From S015-6 sp964479535 (GTDB lineage Bacteria > Desulfobacterota > DSWW01), in the NCBI GenBank assembly GCA_964479535.1, contig CAYZMM010000020.1, positions 31,903 to 95,902 on the forward strand: DNA of 64,000 nucleotides, read 5' to 3'. Shown here piece by piece: positions 51,055-58,706 of this stretch; the first letter of the stretch is position 1, and each line of letters begins with the position of its first letter. Position numbers and translations under genes: made by a program. The notes beneath the pieces are model-generated. The model saw only the letters and a list, made by a program, of their open reading frames with translations. It did no database searches and had not been told where the DNA came from.

Positions 51055-52382
51055 CGGATCTCACCTACGAAAAGGTCCACAACACGATCCTGGGGAACCT
51101 GACCCGGCCGGGTCCCCTGTATTTCCTCGTGGCCTTTTTCCTCGCCTGCGGCGTGGTGGTGGGCGCCCTCTGCTGGACCCACCAGATCCAGACCGGGATC
51201 GGTGTGGGCGGACAGAACAACCCGGTCGCGTGGGGCATCTACCTCGTCCTGTTCGTCTTCTGGGTGGGAATCGCCCACTCCGGGACCCTGATCTCGGCCA
51301 TTCTGTATCTCTTCCGGGCCAGGTTCCGGACGGCCGTGGCCCGGAGCGCGGAGGCGATGACCGTCTTTGCGGTCACCACGGCCGGCTTCTTCCCCCTCAT
51401 TCACCTGGGCCGCATCTGGGTGGTGCACTACATGATCCCCTTTCCGAACCAGCGGTACCTCTGGCCCAATTTCAACTCCCCCCTCATGTTCGACATGATC
51501 GCCATCTCGACCTACCTGCTGGTGAGCTCCATGTTCTGGTTCACCGGCATGATCCCGGACCTGGCGGCGGTCCGGGACCGGTCCTCCGGGATCCGCAGGC
51601 GCATCTACGGCGTCTTCGCCCTGGGCTGGCGGAACGATCAGAGGAACTGGCGCCACCACATGCGGGCCTATCTCTTCTTCGCCGCCCTGGCAACGCCGCT
51701 GGTGATCTCGGTGCACTCGATCGTCTCCTGGGATTTCGCCCTTTCCGTGGTTCCCGGATGGCACAGCACGATCTTCGCCCCCTATTTCGTGGCCGGCGCG
51801 ATCCACTCCGGGCTGGCCATGGTGATCACCCTGCTCATCCCGCTTCGGAAGGTACAGAAGCTCGAGGCGATCATCACGATCGACATCTTCGAGAAGCTGG
51901 CCAAGCTGATCATCCTGACGGGGCTGATCGTGGGCTACGCCTACGCCTTCGAGTACTTCATCGCCTACTACACGGGCAATCTCTTTGAGATCAACATCTT
52001 CAACTTCCGGGCCGTGGGCGGCTTCGCCATACCCTTCTGGATCATGGTCGGGTGCAATGCCTTGATCCCCCTCCTCTTTTTCGTGAAGAAGATCCGGCGG
52101 TCCATCCCGTGGCTGCTCGTGATTTCGATCCTGGTCAATGTGGGTATGTACTACGAGCGTCACGTGATCATCATCAGCAGCGTGGCGCACGATTTTCTCC
52201 CCTACGCCTGGGGGAGCTATTTCCCCTCTCTCATCGAACTGGGCATCGCCCTGGGAGCCTTTTGCTGGTTCTTCCTCCTGTTCTGGCTTTTCGTCCGGTT
52301 CATCCCCACCGTGGCGGTGGCGGAGATCAAGGAGCAACTCCCGCCGCCGGTGAAAAAAGAGGGCAGATTGAGCCATGGTTGA
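51051..52382 (+). CDS. actC: Alternative complex III subunit ActC (NrfD-like)
   Basis: 443 residues from ATG 51051, overlapping the actB stop. About ten membrane helices of the NrfD/PsrC family (e.g. IYLVLFVFWVGIAHSGTLISAILYLF, FAVTTAGFFPLIHLGRIW, IIITGLIVGY-like segments later) form the quinone-binding membrane subunit. NNPVAWGIYLVLFVFWVGIAHSGT is typical for ACIII ActC. Confidence 0.9.
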   Translation: MTDLTYEKVHNTILGNLTRPGPLYFLVAFFLACGVVVGALCWTHQIQTGIGVGGQNNPVAWGIYLVLFVFWVGIAHSGTLISAILYLFRARFRTAVARSAEAMTVFAVTTAGFFPLIHLGRIWVVHYMIPFPNQRYLWPNFNSPLMFDMIAISTYLLVSSMFWFTGMIPDLAAVRDRSSGIRRRIYGVFALGWRNDQRNWRHHMRAYLFFAALATPLVISVHSIVSWDFALSVVPGWHSTIFAPYFVAGAIHSGLAMVITLLIPLRKVQKLEAIITIDIFEKLAKLIILTGLIVGYAYAFEYFIAYYTGNLFEINIFNFRAVGGFAIPFWIMVGCNALIPLLFFVKKIRRSIPWLLVISILVNVGMYYERHVIIISSVAHDFLPYAWGSYFPSLIELGIALGAFCWFFLLFWLFVRFIPTVAVAEIKEQLPPPVKKEGRLSHG

Positions 52383-52396
52383 TGCGCCTGTGTCGC

Positions 52397-52560
52397 GGTT
52401 TGAAGGGAAAAGGGGGAAAGGTGAAAGGGCAAAGGACAAAGACCCTCCCCGGCCACCCCGGCAGGCGGGTGACGGAAACCTTTTAGTGGATATTGCGAGG
52501 AGCGACAGCGACGTGGCAATCCCCGGGCGGTTGAATGGTGATTCCCGCGCACGCGGGAAT
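52397..52560. repeat. Repeat cluster inside the act operon (actC-actD gap)
   Basis: The 216-bp gap between actC and actD contains a heptamer-type tract (GTGAAAGGGCAAAGGACAAA, 52421-52440). An ATTGCGAGGAGCGACAGCG element (52492-52510, partner GGCAATCCCC at 52515-52524) and a perfect hairpin ATTCCCGC-GCAC-GCGGGAAT (52541-52560) follow. All three families are adjacent here within a co-directional operon. Confidence 0.8.
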
Positions 52561-52598
52561 CCAGAGGTGGGGATTTCTGAGCAGAAGCAAGGACGAAG

Positions 52599-53120
52599 AT
52601 GATGGCTAGCGCGAAGACAGCCAAAGGGATCCTGGGTGTGTTCAAGCACCTGGACTGCTGCGTGTCCTCCATCGAGGCGTTGAAGGCCTCGGGGAGGGAA
52701 AAGATCGAGGTTTTCTCGCCGGTGCCCTCTCACGAGATTCAGGATGCCCTCGGCATCCAGCCGAGCCGCCTCGGTTACGCGACCCTGATCGGGGCCCTCT
52801 TCGGCCTGGTTGGCGGAATCGGGCTCTGCTACTACGCCATGTCGCGTTACGAGCTCGTGACCCAGGGGAAGCCTCTCATGGCCTGGCTCTCCTGGTTCGT
52901 GGTGGGTTTCGAGGCCACCATCCTGATCGGCTGCCTGACCAACCTGATCGCCCTGTTTGCCCTGTCGGGACTTCCGAACCTGAAGAAGGCCCCGGGGTAC
53001 GATGAGCGTTTCTCTGTGGATGCCTTTGGGATCTTCGTGCCCTGCCGTGCCGGGGAGGCGGAGCAGGTCAAGGCGATCCTCGAGGAACAAGGAGCGGAAG
53101 AGGTCCATGAAAGCGCCTGA
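52599..53120 (+). CDS. actD: Alternative complex III subunit ActD (DUF3341)
   Basis: 173 residues with two membrane helices (LIGALFGLVGGIGLCYYAM; SWFVVGFEATILIGCLTNLIALFALSG) between alpha/beta flanks. GVFKHLDCCVSSIEALKASG at the start and FGIFVPCRAGEAEQVKAILEEQGAEEV at the end are typical for DUF3341. It packs against ActC/F in known ACIII structures. Overlaps actF by 14 bp. Confidence 0.88.
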   Translation: MMASAKTAKGILGVFKHLDCCVSSIEALKASGREKIEVFSPVPSHEIQDALGIQPSRLGYATLIGALFGLVGGIGLCYYAMSRYELVTQGKPLMAWLSWFVVGFEATILIGCLTNLIALFALSGLPNLKKAPGYDERFSVDAFGIFVPCRAGEAEQVKAILEEQGAEEVHESA

Positions 53121-54363
53121 TCCTTCGACGCCCACGACCGGGACGACCGCCTCGGGAAAATCGCCGATGCTTCTCATCGGGTGTCTCGTCCTCGTGGTTA
53201 TCGGCGCGGTCACCTGGTTTGTCGGCGTGGCGTCCGATCCTCTGCGCGCATGGCGCATCTACCTCGTCAACTTCCTGTTCTTCAACGGGATCGGGGTGGG
53301 GGGTGTTCTCTTCGTGGCTGCCGTGAACACGGCGTCGGGCGCCTGGGCGCGAAACGTCAAGCGCGTGGCCGAGGGGCTGGGTGTCTTCCTTCCGGTGTCG
53401 TTCCTGCTGTTTCTGCTCATGCTTCCCGGTCTGAAGACGATCCTTCCCTGGGTCGAACATCCCTACGGTCCCTCCTGGTACCTGAACCTGTCCTTCCTCA
53501 CCTGGCGGAACCTGTTCGGCCTTCTGCTCCTGGCCCTGCTGGGGCTTTGCATCATCTACCTTTCTCTCCGGGTCGATTTCGGTACGCAGAAGGAACAGGG
53601 CCGGGACGGGGACAGGCCCTTGAACCGGCTCATGACCCGGGGCTGGAAGGGGGGCGATGCGGAGGCGAAGGCCGCGAGAAAGCGGCTGGGGATCCTCTCG
53701 CCGGTCTATGCGATGGCTTTCGCCGTGGTCCTGACGGTGATCGGTGTGGACCTGATCATGTCTCTCAAGGCGGGCTGGTACTCCACCCTGATCGGGGCCT
53801 ACTACTTCGTAGGCTCCTTCTATACGTCCCTCGCCGCCCTGCTGCTGGCCGTGATCTGGACCCGCAGGAAATACGGCCTGGAGAGCGAGATCGTGCCGAA
53901 GCATTTTCACGACATCGCATTGCTCACCATGGGCTTCGGGATCGTAACGGGCGACTTCTTCTACACCCAGATGTTCGTCATCTGGTACGGGAACCTTCCC
54001 GCGGAAACCTCCTTTCTGATCGACCGCATGGGTGATACGCCGTGGAGGACCGTCGGCATTCTGGTGCTCCTGTTCTGCTTCGCCCTGCCGCTCGTGGCGT
54101 CTCTGAGGCGCAGCCTCAAGCAGAGCGCTGCTCCCATGGTCGTCTTCTCCGTGGCCGTGCTCTGTGCCATGTGGATGGAACGGTTCCTGCTGATCGGCCC
54201 CTCCCTGACCGGAAGCGAGTCGATTCTTTTCGGATCCATGGAAATCCTCGTCTCTCTCGGCTTCCTGGGCCTGCTGGGGGCGACGTTTCTTCTGTTCATG
54301 CGACGCGTCCCGCCGGTGGCTCTGCGGGACCCGGTCTTCGATGACGTCGGGGAGACCCGTTGA
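53107..54363 (+). CDS. actF: Alternative complex III subunit ActF (NrfD-like paralogue)
   Basis: 418 residues from ATG 53107 (GAGCGGAAGAGG upstream). About ten membrane helices: LLIGCLVLVVIGAVTWFVGV, FLFFNGIGVGGVLFVAAVNTASGA, ILSPVYAMAFAVVLTVIGVDLIMSLKAG and YYFVGSFYTSLAALLLAVIW match the ActF group. It is the second NrfD-like subunit of ACIII, probably without a quinone site. The stop overlaps the actA start (TGATG). Confidence 0.88.
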   Translation: MKAPDPSTPTTGTTASGKSPMLLIGCLVLVVIGAVTWFVGVASDPLRAWRIYLVNFLFFNGIGVGGVLFVAAVNTASGAWARNVKRVAEGLGVFLPVSFLLFLLMLPGLKTILPWVEHPYGPSWYLNLSFLTWRNLFGLLLLALLGLCIIYLSLRVDFGTQKEQGRDGDRPLNRLMTRGWKGGDAEAKAARKRLGILSPVYAMAFAVVLTVIGVDLIMSLKAGWYSTLIGAYYFVGSFYTSLAALLLAVIWTRRKYGLESEIVPKHFHDIALLTMGFGIVTGDFFYTQMFVIWYGNLPAETSFLIDRMGDTPWRTVGILVLLFCFALPLVASLRRSLKQSAAPMVVFSVAVLCAMWMERFLLIGPSLTGSESILFGSMEILVSLGFLGLLGATFLLFMRRVPPVALRDPVFDDVGETR

Positions 54364-54929
54364 TGCACATGAACGACGTGAGACCGGGACCGAACGAGGA
54401 GAGAAGGAAGGCGGGCCGAATCCGGGCCGGCGCCGTGCTGCTCTTCTTGCTGGTCGGAACGGCGATGCTGGCCTTCCTCTATCTCTTCTTCGTCCAGCTC
54501 CAGGGAAGGGTCGGGCCCGAGCAGCCGATTCCCTTTTCCCATCGGCTCCACGCGGGCGTGAAGGCGATCGAGTGCCGTTTCTGCCATCCCTTTGTGGAAC
54601 GCTCCGCAAAGGCCGGGATCCCGTCGGTGGGGAAGTGCCTGTACTGCCACAACTACATCATTCGGAAGCACCCCTGGATCCAGGAAGAGCACCGTTATTA
54701 TCAGACGGACGAGCCCACCCCCTGGGTACGGCTCTTCATCGTGGGCGACCACGTCCAGTTCCGGCATCAACCGCACATCCTTCTGCACGGATTCGAGTGC
54801 TCGGAGTGCCACGGCGCCGTTGAGACCATGGACCGGCTGCCCTACCACGAGTTCAAGATGGGTTTCTGTATCGACTGCCACCGCAGGAACAATGCTTCCG
54901 TAGCCTGCTGGCTGGCGTGTCACAACTGA
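54363..54929 (+). CDS. actA: Alternative complex III multihaem cytochrome c (ActA)
   Basis: 188 residues. One N-terminal membrane anchor (AGAVLLFLLVGTAMLAFLYLFF) leads to a periplasmic domain with four CXXCH sites (CRFCH, CLYCH, CSECH, CIDCH) and a fifth, unusual site at the C-terminus, CWLACH, which is CX3CH. ACIII ActA proteins are normally pentahaem, so the fifth site probably binds haem despite the extra residue. It receives electrons from ActB. In other ACIII operons actA is usually first; here it is after actF. Confidence 0.88.
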   Translation: MHMNDVRPGPNEERRKAGRIRAGAVLLFLLVGTAMLAFLYLFFVQLQGRVGPEQPIPFSHRLHAGVKAIECRFCHPFVERSAKAGIPSVGKCLYCHNYIIRKHPWIQEEHRYYQTDEPTPWVRLFIVGDHVQFRHQPHILLHGFECSECHGAVETMDRLPYHEFKMGFCIDCHRRNNASVACWLACHN

Positions 54930-55018
54930 GAGGACAAAGGGCAAAGGACAAAGGGCAAAGGACAAAGGGGAAAGGGGTCAGGCGCAACGCTGCCCGTCGT
55001 TCCCGCGAAAGCGGGAAC
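54929..55018. repeat. Heptamer tract, GGGGTCAGGC and ATTCCCGC-type hairpin between actA and ccoN
   Basis: The tract GAGGACAAAGGGCAAAGGAC continues as alternating GGACAAA/GGGCAAA units to about 54975. Then GGGGTCAGGC and a hairpin GTTCCCGC-GAAA-GCGGGAAC (54999-55018, arms with a compensated A-to-G/T-to-C change) follow. It is the mirror image of the unit at 1542-1665. Confidence 0.85.
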
Positions 55019-55054
55019 CCAGGGGTGGGGAAGGGTTAGGAAAGCGAGCGCGTT

Positions 55055-56452
55055 ATGAATCATACGGAAAACGTCACAGGGGAACGAGAGACCCACACCA
55101 CGGCGCTCGCTTACATGATCGGCGGGGCTGTCTGGATGTCGCTGGGCATGACCGCCGGGTTCACGGCCGGAACCGAGTTGATCGCACCCGATCTGATCGG
55201 AAACATCTCCTGGCTGGTCTTCGGCCGTCTTCGTCCCATGCACACCACCATGGTCATGTTCGGCTTCGCCGTGGGCATGCTCATCGGGGCCGCCTTCTTC
55301 ATCGTACCCAGAGTGGTCAAGACGCCGCTCTACAGCGAGAAGCTCGGTCTCGCCTCCTGCTTCGTCTGGAACGGATCGATCCTGGCCGGTGTGATCGCTC
55401 TGTCCATGGGATCCACCCAGTCCCGCGAATACGCCGAGATGTTCTTCCCCGCGGACGTGGGGGTGGTGGCCGCCTTCGTGCTCATCCTCTACAACCTGAT
55501 CCGCACGGTCATGAAACGCAAGGAACCGGTTCTCTACGTGTCCGTCTGGTACTTCGTGGGAGGCCTGATGCTGTCGGCCGCCACCTACATCATCGGCAAC
55601 TGCATGTGGGCCGGGTGGAAGGGTGCGATCTTCGGCATGCCGGACGCGGTGATTCACTGGTTCTACGGTCACAACGTCCTGGGCCTGCTGATGACGCCTC
55701 TTGCGGTCGGGGCTGCGTACTACGTCATCCCTCACGCGGCGCGGGTTCCGCTCTACAGCCACACCCTGTCGCTGATCGGCTTCTGGAGCATCCTGATCAT
55801 GTACACCCACATCGGGACCCATCACCTGCTCCAGGCTCCGGCGCCCACGTGGCTCAAGCTGATCTCGGTGGTGGATAGCGTGGCCATGATCATCCCGGTG
55901 GCCACCGTGCTGATCAATCTCTGGATGACCGCCAAGGGACGCATCGGCAGGCTGACCCAGGACTCCGGTGCGCGATTCGTCTTCGTCGGGACGATCCTCT
56001 ACCTGGTCGTCTGCATACAAGGGCCGTTCCAGTCTCTTCCGATCGTGCAGCGGATCACCCACTTCACCCACTGGATTCCGGCTCACGCCCACCTCGCGGT
56101 TCTGGGCTTCGTGGGCATGATCGGGTGGGGGACCTTCTACTACCTGCTGCCCCAGATGACGGGGAAGTCGATCTACTCGGAGCGACTCGCCAACCTTCAC
56201 TACTGGCTGATGTTTCTGGGCGTCACCTCGATGATGGTGGTGCTGACCATCTCCGGGCTGATCCAGGGGCATTCCTGGTACCACGGTGAGGGCGTCTACC
56301 GTGTGCTTCCGGCAACCTTTCTCTACAACGTGATGCGCCTCATGTCGGGCGCACTGGTTATTGCGAGCTCGTTCATAGGCATCTACAACATCTTCCGGAC
56401 CCTGTACGGGGTTCCGGTTCGGCAGGTTTTTGCCCAGGAGGCGGTGTCATGA
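55055..56452 (+). CDS. ccoN: cbb3-type cytochrome c oxidase subunit I
   Basis: 465 residues with 12 membrane helices. Ligands are seen: low-spin haem b His in RPMHTTMVMFGF, CuB His and cross-linked Tyr region in HWFYGHNVLGLLMTPLAVGAAYYVIP, the CuB His pair in THIGTHHLLQAP and the high-spin haem His in HWIPAHAHLAVLGF. High-affinity oxygen reduction to water. Follows the ACIII genes and overlaps the diheme cytochrome gene by 4 bp. Confidence 0.95.
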   Translation: MNHTENVTGERETHTTALAYMIGGAVWMSLGMTAGFTAGTELIAPDLIGNISWLVFGRLRPMHTTMVMFGFAVGMLIGAAFFIVPRVVKTPLYSEKLGLASCFVWNGSILAGVIALSMGSTQSREYAEMFFPADVGVVAAFVLILYNLIRTVMKRKEPVLYVSVWYFVGGLMLSAATYIIGNCMWAGWKGAIFGMPDAVIHWFYGHNVLGLLMTPLAVGAAYYVIPHAARVPLYSHTLSLIGFWSILIMYTHIGTHHLLQAPAPTWLKLISVVDSVAMIIPVATVLINLWMTAKGRIGRLTQDSGARFVFVGTILYLVVCIQGPFQSLPIVQRITHFTHWIPAHAHLAVLGFVGMIGWGTFYYLLPQMTGKSIYSERLANLHYWLMFLGVTSMMVVLTISGLIQGHSWYHGEGVYRVLPATFLYNVMRLMSGALVIASSFIGIYNIFRTLYGVPVRQVFAQEAVS

Positions 56453-57402
56453 GGATGAGCCTGGACGTCCTGCTGGTGGGGAGTCTGCTGGTCTTTGCCG
56501 CCGTTGTCTCGGTGGTGGTGCTCCTTCCCGGACTGACGATTCCGGATAGCCCCTCGGCGGATCACAGACCGAGAACGGAACTCGAGCAGAGGGGACGGGA
56601 GATCTACGTGTCGAATGGATGCACCTACTGCCACTCGCAGTACGTCCGCTCCCTCGACTGGGGCATGGGTGCGCAGCGGATCGCGCGGTTGGGCGACTAC
56701 GTGGCGGATCGGCCCCACCTGCTCGGAAGCCAGAGGACGGGACCGGACCTGTCCCAGCAGGGAGGCGAGCACCCGGACGACTGGCACGTGGCCCATTTCC
56801 ACAACCCGAGGCACACGAGGCCCGAGTCGATCATGCCTCCTTTCGAGTTCCTGGGCCCGGAAAAGATCGAGGCGTTGATCGCTTACAAGCAATCCCTCGG
56901 CTACAGGAATGCGGATGTCCGGGTGGCCCGGCAGGAGAAGTGGAAGAAGCGGGCCATCGATGCCTTCGAGTCGGGAACCGAGGCGAACATCGAGTGGCTG
57001 CACAGCCACGTCCCGAAGCCCTGGCGGGAGTTGCCCAACCCGTATCCGGCCACGCAGGCGAGCCTGGAGAGAGGAAAGCGGATCTACCAGGGTTTCTGCA
57101 TCGGATGCCACGGGCCGGTGGGGGACGGGATGGGCCCGGCCGCGCCGAGGCTGTATCCCCCGCCCTTCAACTTCACGACCCTGACCGGCAGGGAGTGGTC
57201 GGGCGGCATCATCTACTACCAGATCATGAACGGGATCACGGGCACGGCCATGCCCTACTTCAAGCGGGAGCTCGAGAGCGAGAAGATCTGGACCGTGGGG
57301 GAGTACGTTGCTGTCTACTTCATCGGCGAGAGTGATGCAGATACCGATCCGGAGGGCATCGACGCGTCCTACGAGATGAAAGAGGAGTTCACATACCGAT
57401 GA
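56449..57402 (+). CDS. ccoO: Fused CcoO/CcoP-like dihaem cytochrome c subunit
   Basis: 317 residues. One membrane anchor (LLVGSLLVFAAVVSVVVLLPG) precedes a CcoO-type domain: REIYVSNGCTYCHSQYVRSLDWGMGAQ with Met ligand in SIMPPFEFL. After a linker a second cytochrome c domain appears: GFCIGCHGPVGDGMG with Met in GTAMPYFKREL. Standard operons encode a mono-haem CcoO and a separate dihaem CcoP; here a single chain carries one CcoO-like and one CcoP-like haem and no separate ccoP is seen. Would pass electrons from ActA/ActE to CcoN. Confidence 0.9.
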   Translation: MRMSLDVLLVGSLLVFAAVVSVVVLLPGLTIPDSPSADHRPRTELEQRGREIYVSNGCTYCHSQYVRSLDWGMGAQRIARLGDYVADRPHLLGSQRTGPDLSQQGGEHPDDWHVAHFHNPRHTRPESIMPPFEFLGPEKIEALIAYKQSLGYRNADVRVARQEKWKKRAIDAFESGTEANIEWLHSHVPKPWRELPNPYPATQASLERGKRIYQGFCIGCHGPVGDGMGPAAPRLYPPPFNFTTLTGREWSGGIIYYQIMNGITGTAMPYFKRELESEKIWTVGEYVAVYFIGESDADTDPEGIDASYEMKEEFTYR

Positions 57403-57659
57403 TGTTCTATCTGTTCTTCCTGGTCTACCTGGCCGCAGGCATCCTGATCTGCGGGGCCCTCTTCTACTGGGCCGTGATGAACGGCCAGTTCAAGGATCAG
57501 GACAGGGCGCGGTATTTTCCCCTTTCCGGGATGGATCCGGAACCCCGGGATGCTTCGGCTGCGAAGTGGCCGAAGTCCCTGGTGATCTCTGTGGCGCTCC
57601 TCCTTGGTGCCCTGGTCGCGCAGATCGTCACCGCACTGGTTCTGTTCTGGATGGGGTAG
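57399..57659 (+). CDS. ccoS: CcoS-like cbb3 oxidase assembly protein
   Basis: 86 residues. N-terminal helix LFFLVYLAAGILICGALFYWAVMNGQFKDQD carries the CcoS mark (WAV-x-x-GQF-x-D), and a second helix (VALLLGALVAQIVTALVLFWM) makes it longer than the typical 50-70-residue CcoS. CcoS helps insert haem and copper cofactors. Overlaps the preceding gene by 4 bp. Confidence 0.75.
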   Translation: MMFYLFFLVYLAAGILICGALFYWAVMNGQFKDQDRARYFPLSGMDPEPRDASAAKWPKSLVISVALLLGALVAQIVTALVLFWMG

Positions 57660-57671
57660 CAGGAGAAAGGC

Positions 57672-57923
57672 ATGTTCTTTTTCGACCTTTACGGAAGGCT
57701 GGCCTTCCTGTTCACCCTCATGTTTTGCGTGGGGCTCATCCTTCTGGCCGTGGTGATCCACTACTCGGTCCGCAGCTATGAGAAGCCGACCAAGGAGGAC
57801 GGCACGCCGGACGAACACGCCGATCCGGGCGTGCCCCTGGTCTTGAAGGGCCTCTATGTCGGAATTGCCCTCTACATCCTGATCGTGACGGCCATTTTCG
57901 CCATCAAGGGGATTCCCATATGA
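57672..57923 (+). CDS. Small two-helix membrane protein, unknown
   Basis: 83 residues with helices LAFLFTLMFCVGLILLAVVIH and GLYVGIALYILIVTAIFAI joined by a polar loop (EKPTKEDGTPDEHADPG). AGGAGAAAGGC precedes the ATG. It is embedded in the cco/act operon and overlaps the next gene by 4 bp. A structural subunit of the oxidase or ACIII is a reasonable guess; no family recognised. Confidence 0.8.
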   Translation: MFFFDLYGRLAFLFTLMFCVGLILLAVVIHYSVRSYEKPTKEDGTPDEHADPGVPLVLKGLYVGIALYILIVTAIFAIKGIPI

Positions 57924-58123
57924 GCGAGAAGAGTTCGAAGCAATCGGAAACCATCGAGACGATCAGGACGTGGCTCATCCTCTTCCTCATCGTGCTCGGG
58001 ATCCTGTCGTACGGGATCGTCACGTACGTGACCGTCGGGGACGAGGGGCCTCCCGGCTGGCGGTACGGCGCCGTGAAGGATGTGCCGGGGGAGTCCCCGT
58101 TTGCCATGGAGCCCATGAAATGA
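57920..58123 (+). CDS. Small single-helix membrane protein, unknown
   Basis: 67 residues: charged N-terminus, one helix (WLILFLIVLGILSYGIVTYV) and a periplasmic tail with PPGWRYGAVKDVPGESPF. It overlaps both neighbours by 4 bp, so expression is tied to actE. Unknown function; likely an accessory subunit of the linked respiratory complexes. Confidence 0.78.
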   Translation: MSEKSSKQSETIETIRTWLILFLIVLGILSYGIVTYVTVGDEGPPGWRYGAVKDVPGESPFAMEPMK

Positions 58124-58695
58124 AGCGTAGCCTGCTGGCCTGTCTGTTCCTCGCGACGGTGGCCGCCGCCTGCAATCCTTACGACGCCCTCGACGATGCA
58201 ATCGAATACGAGCGCATGAACGACCAGGGATCGTTTCGACCTTACGAGGCGCGCATGCCCGGCGTGGTGCCCGGTGCGGTGCCGAACGAAGGGGGAATCC
58301 CCGCAGGGGAGGTCAAGTACAAGTCCGCCCCCCTCGGAAGCCTGAAGAACCCCCTGCCCGCCGACGAGAAGACCATCGCCAGGGGCGAGCTCGCATACGA
58401 GTACTTCTGCATCATGTGTCACGGCTCCAGATACAACGGGGACGGGACCGTGGGCCAGAGCTTTGCCCCGCTCCCGACCGACCTGCAGTCCCCTTACGTG
58501 CAGCAGATGCGGGCGGATGAACTGTTCCGATCGGTCAGCTACGGGATCCAGCGCCACCCGCCCCTGTCCTACACCGTTTCCGTGGAGGACCGCTGGTCGC
58601 TCATCCGTTTCATCCAGTCGCTGGGGGTGCGGAAAGACCCGGACGAGCGGATTCCTTCGGGGGACTACCACCGCTCCATACAGGCCATCCCCTGA
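58120..58695 (+). CDS. actE: Mono-haem cytochrome c lipoprotein (ActE-like)
   Basis: 191 residues from ATG 58120. The signal ends in the lipobox VAAAC. NPYDALDDAIEYERMNDQGSF and PNEGGIPAGEV match ActE-like leaders, and the haem site is YFCIMCHGSRYNGDGTVG. At the place of the usual axial Met (xMPxY before the EDRW helix) the sequence reads GIQRHPPLSYTVSVEDRW, so the sixth ligand may be His. In ACIII this cytochrome hands electrons to the oxidase. It is separated from the other act genes by the cco genes. Confidence 0.85.
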   Translation: MKRSLLACLFLATVAAACNPYDALDDAIEYERMNDQGSFRPYEARMPGVVPGAVPNEGGIPAGEVKYKSAPLGSLKNPLPADEKTIARGELAYEYFCIMCHGSRYNGDGTVGQSFAPLPTDLQSPYVQQMRADELFRSVSYGIQRHPPLSYTVSVEDRWSLIRFIQSLGVRKDPDERIPSGDYHRSIQAIP

Positions 58696-58706
58696 TTCCT
58701 GCAGCC

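Noticed and set aside
51009..53258. A 749-codon minus-strand frame across actC and actD
   Set aside because: Shadow frame of the Asp/His/Arg/Gly-rich type that arises opposite membrane proteins.
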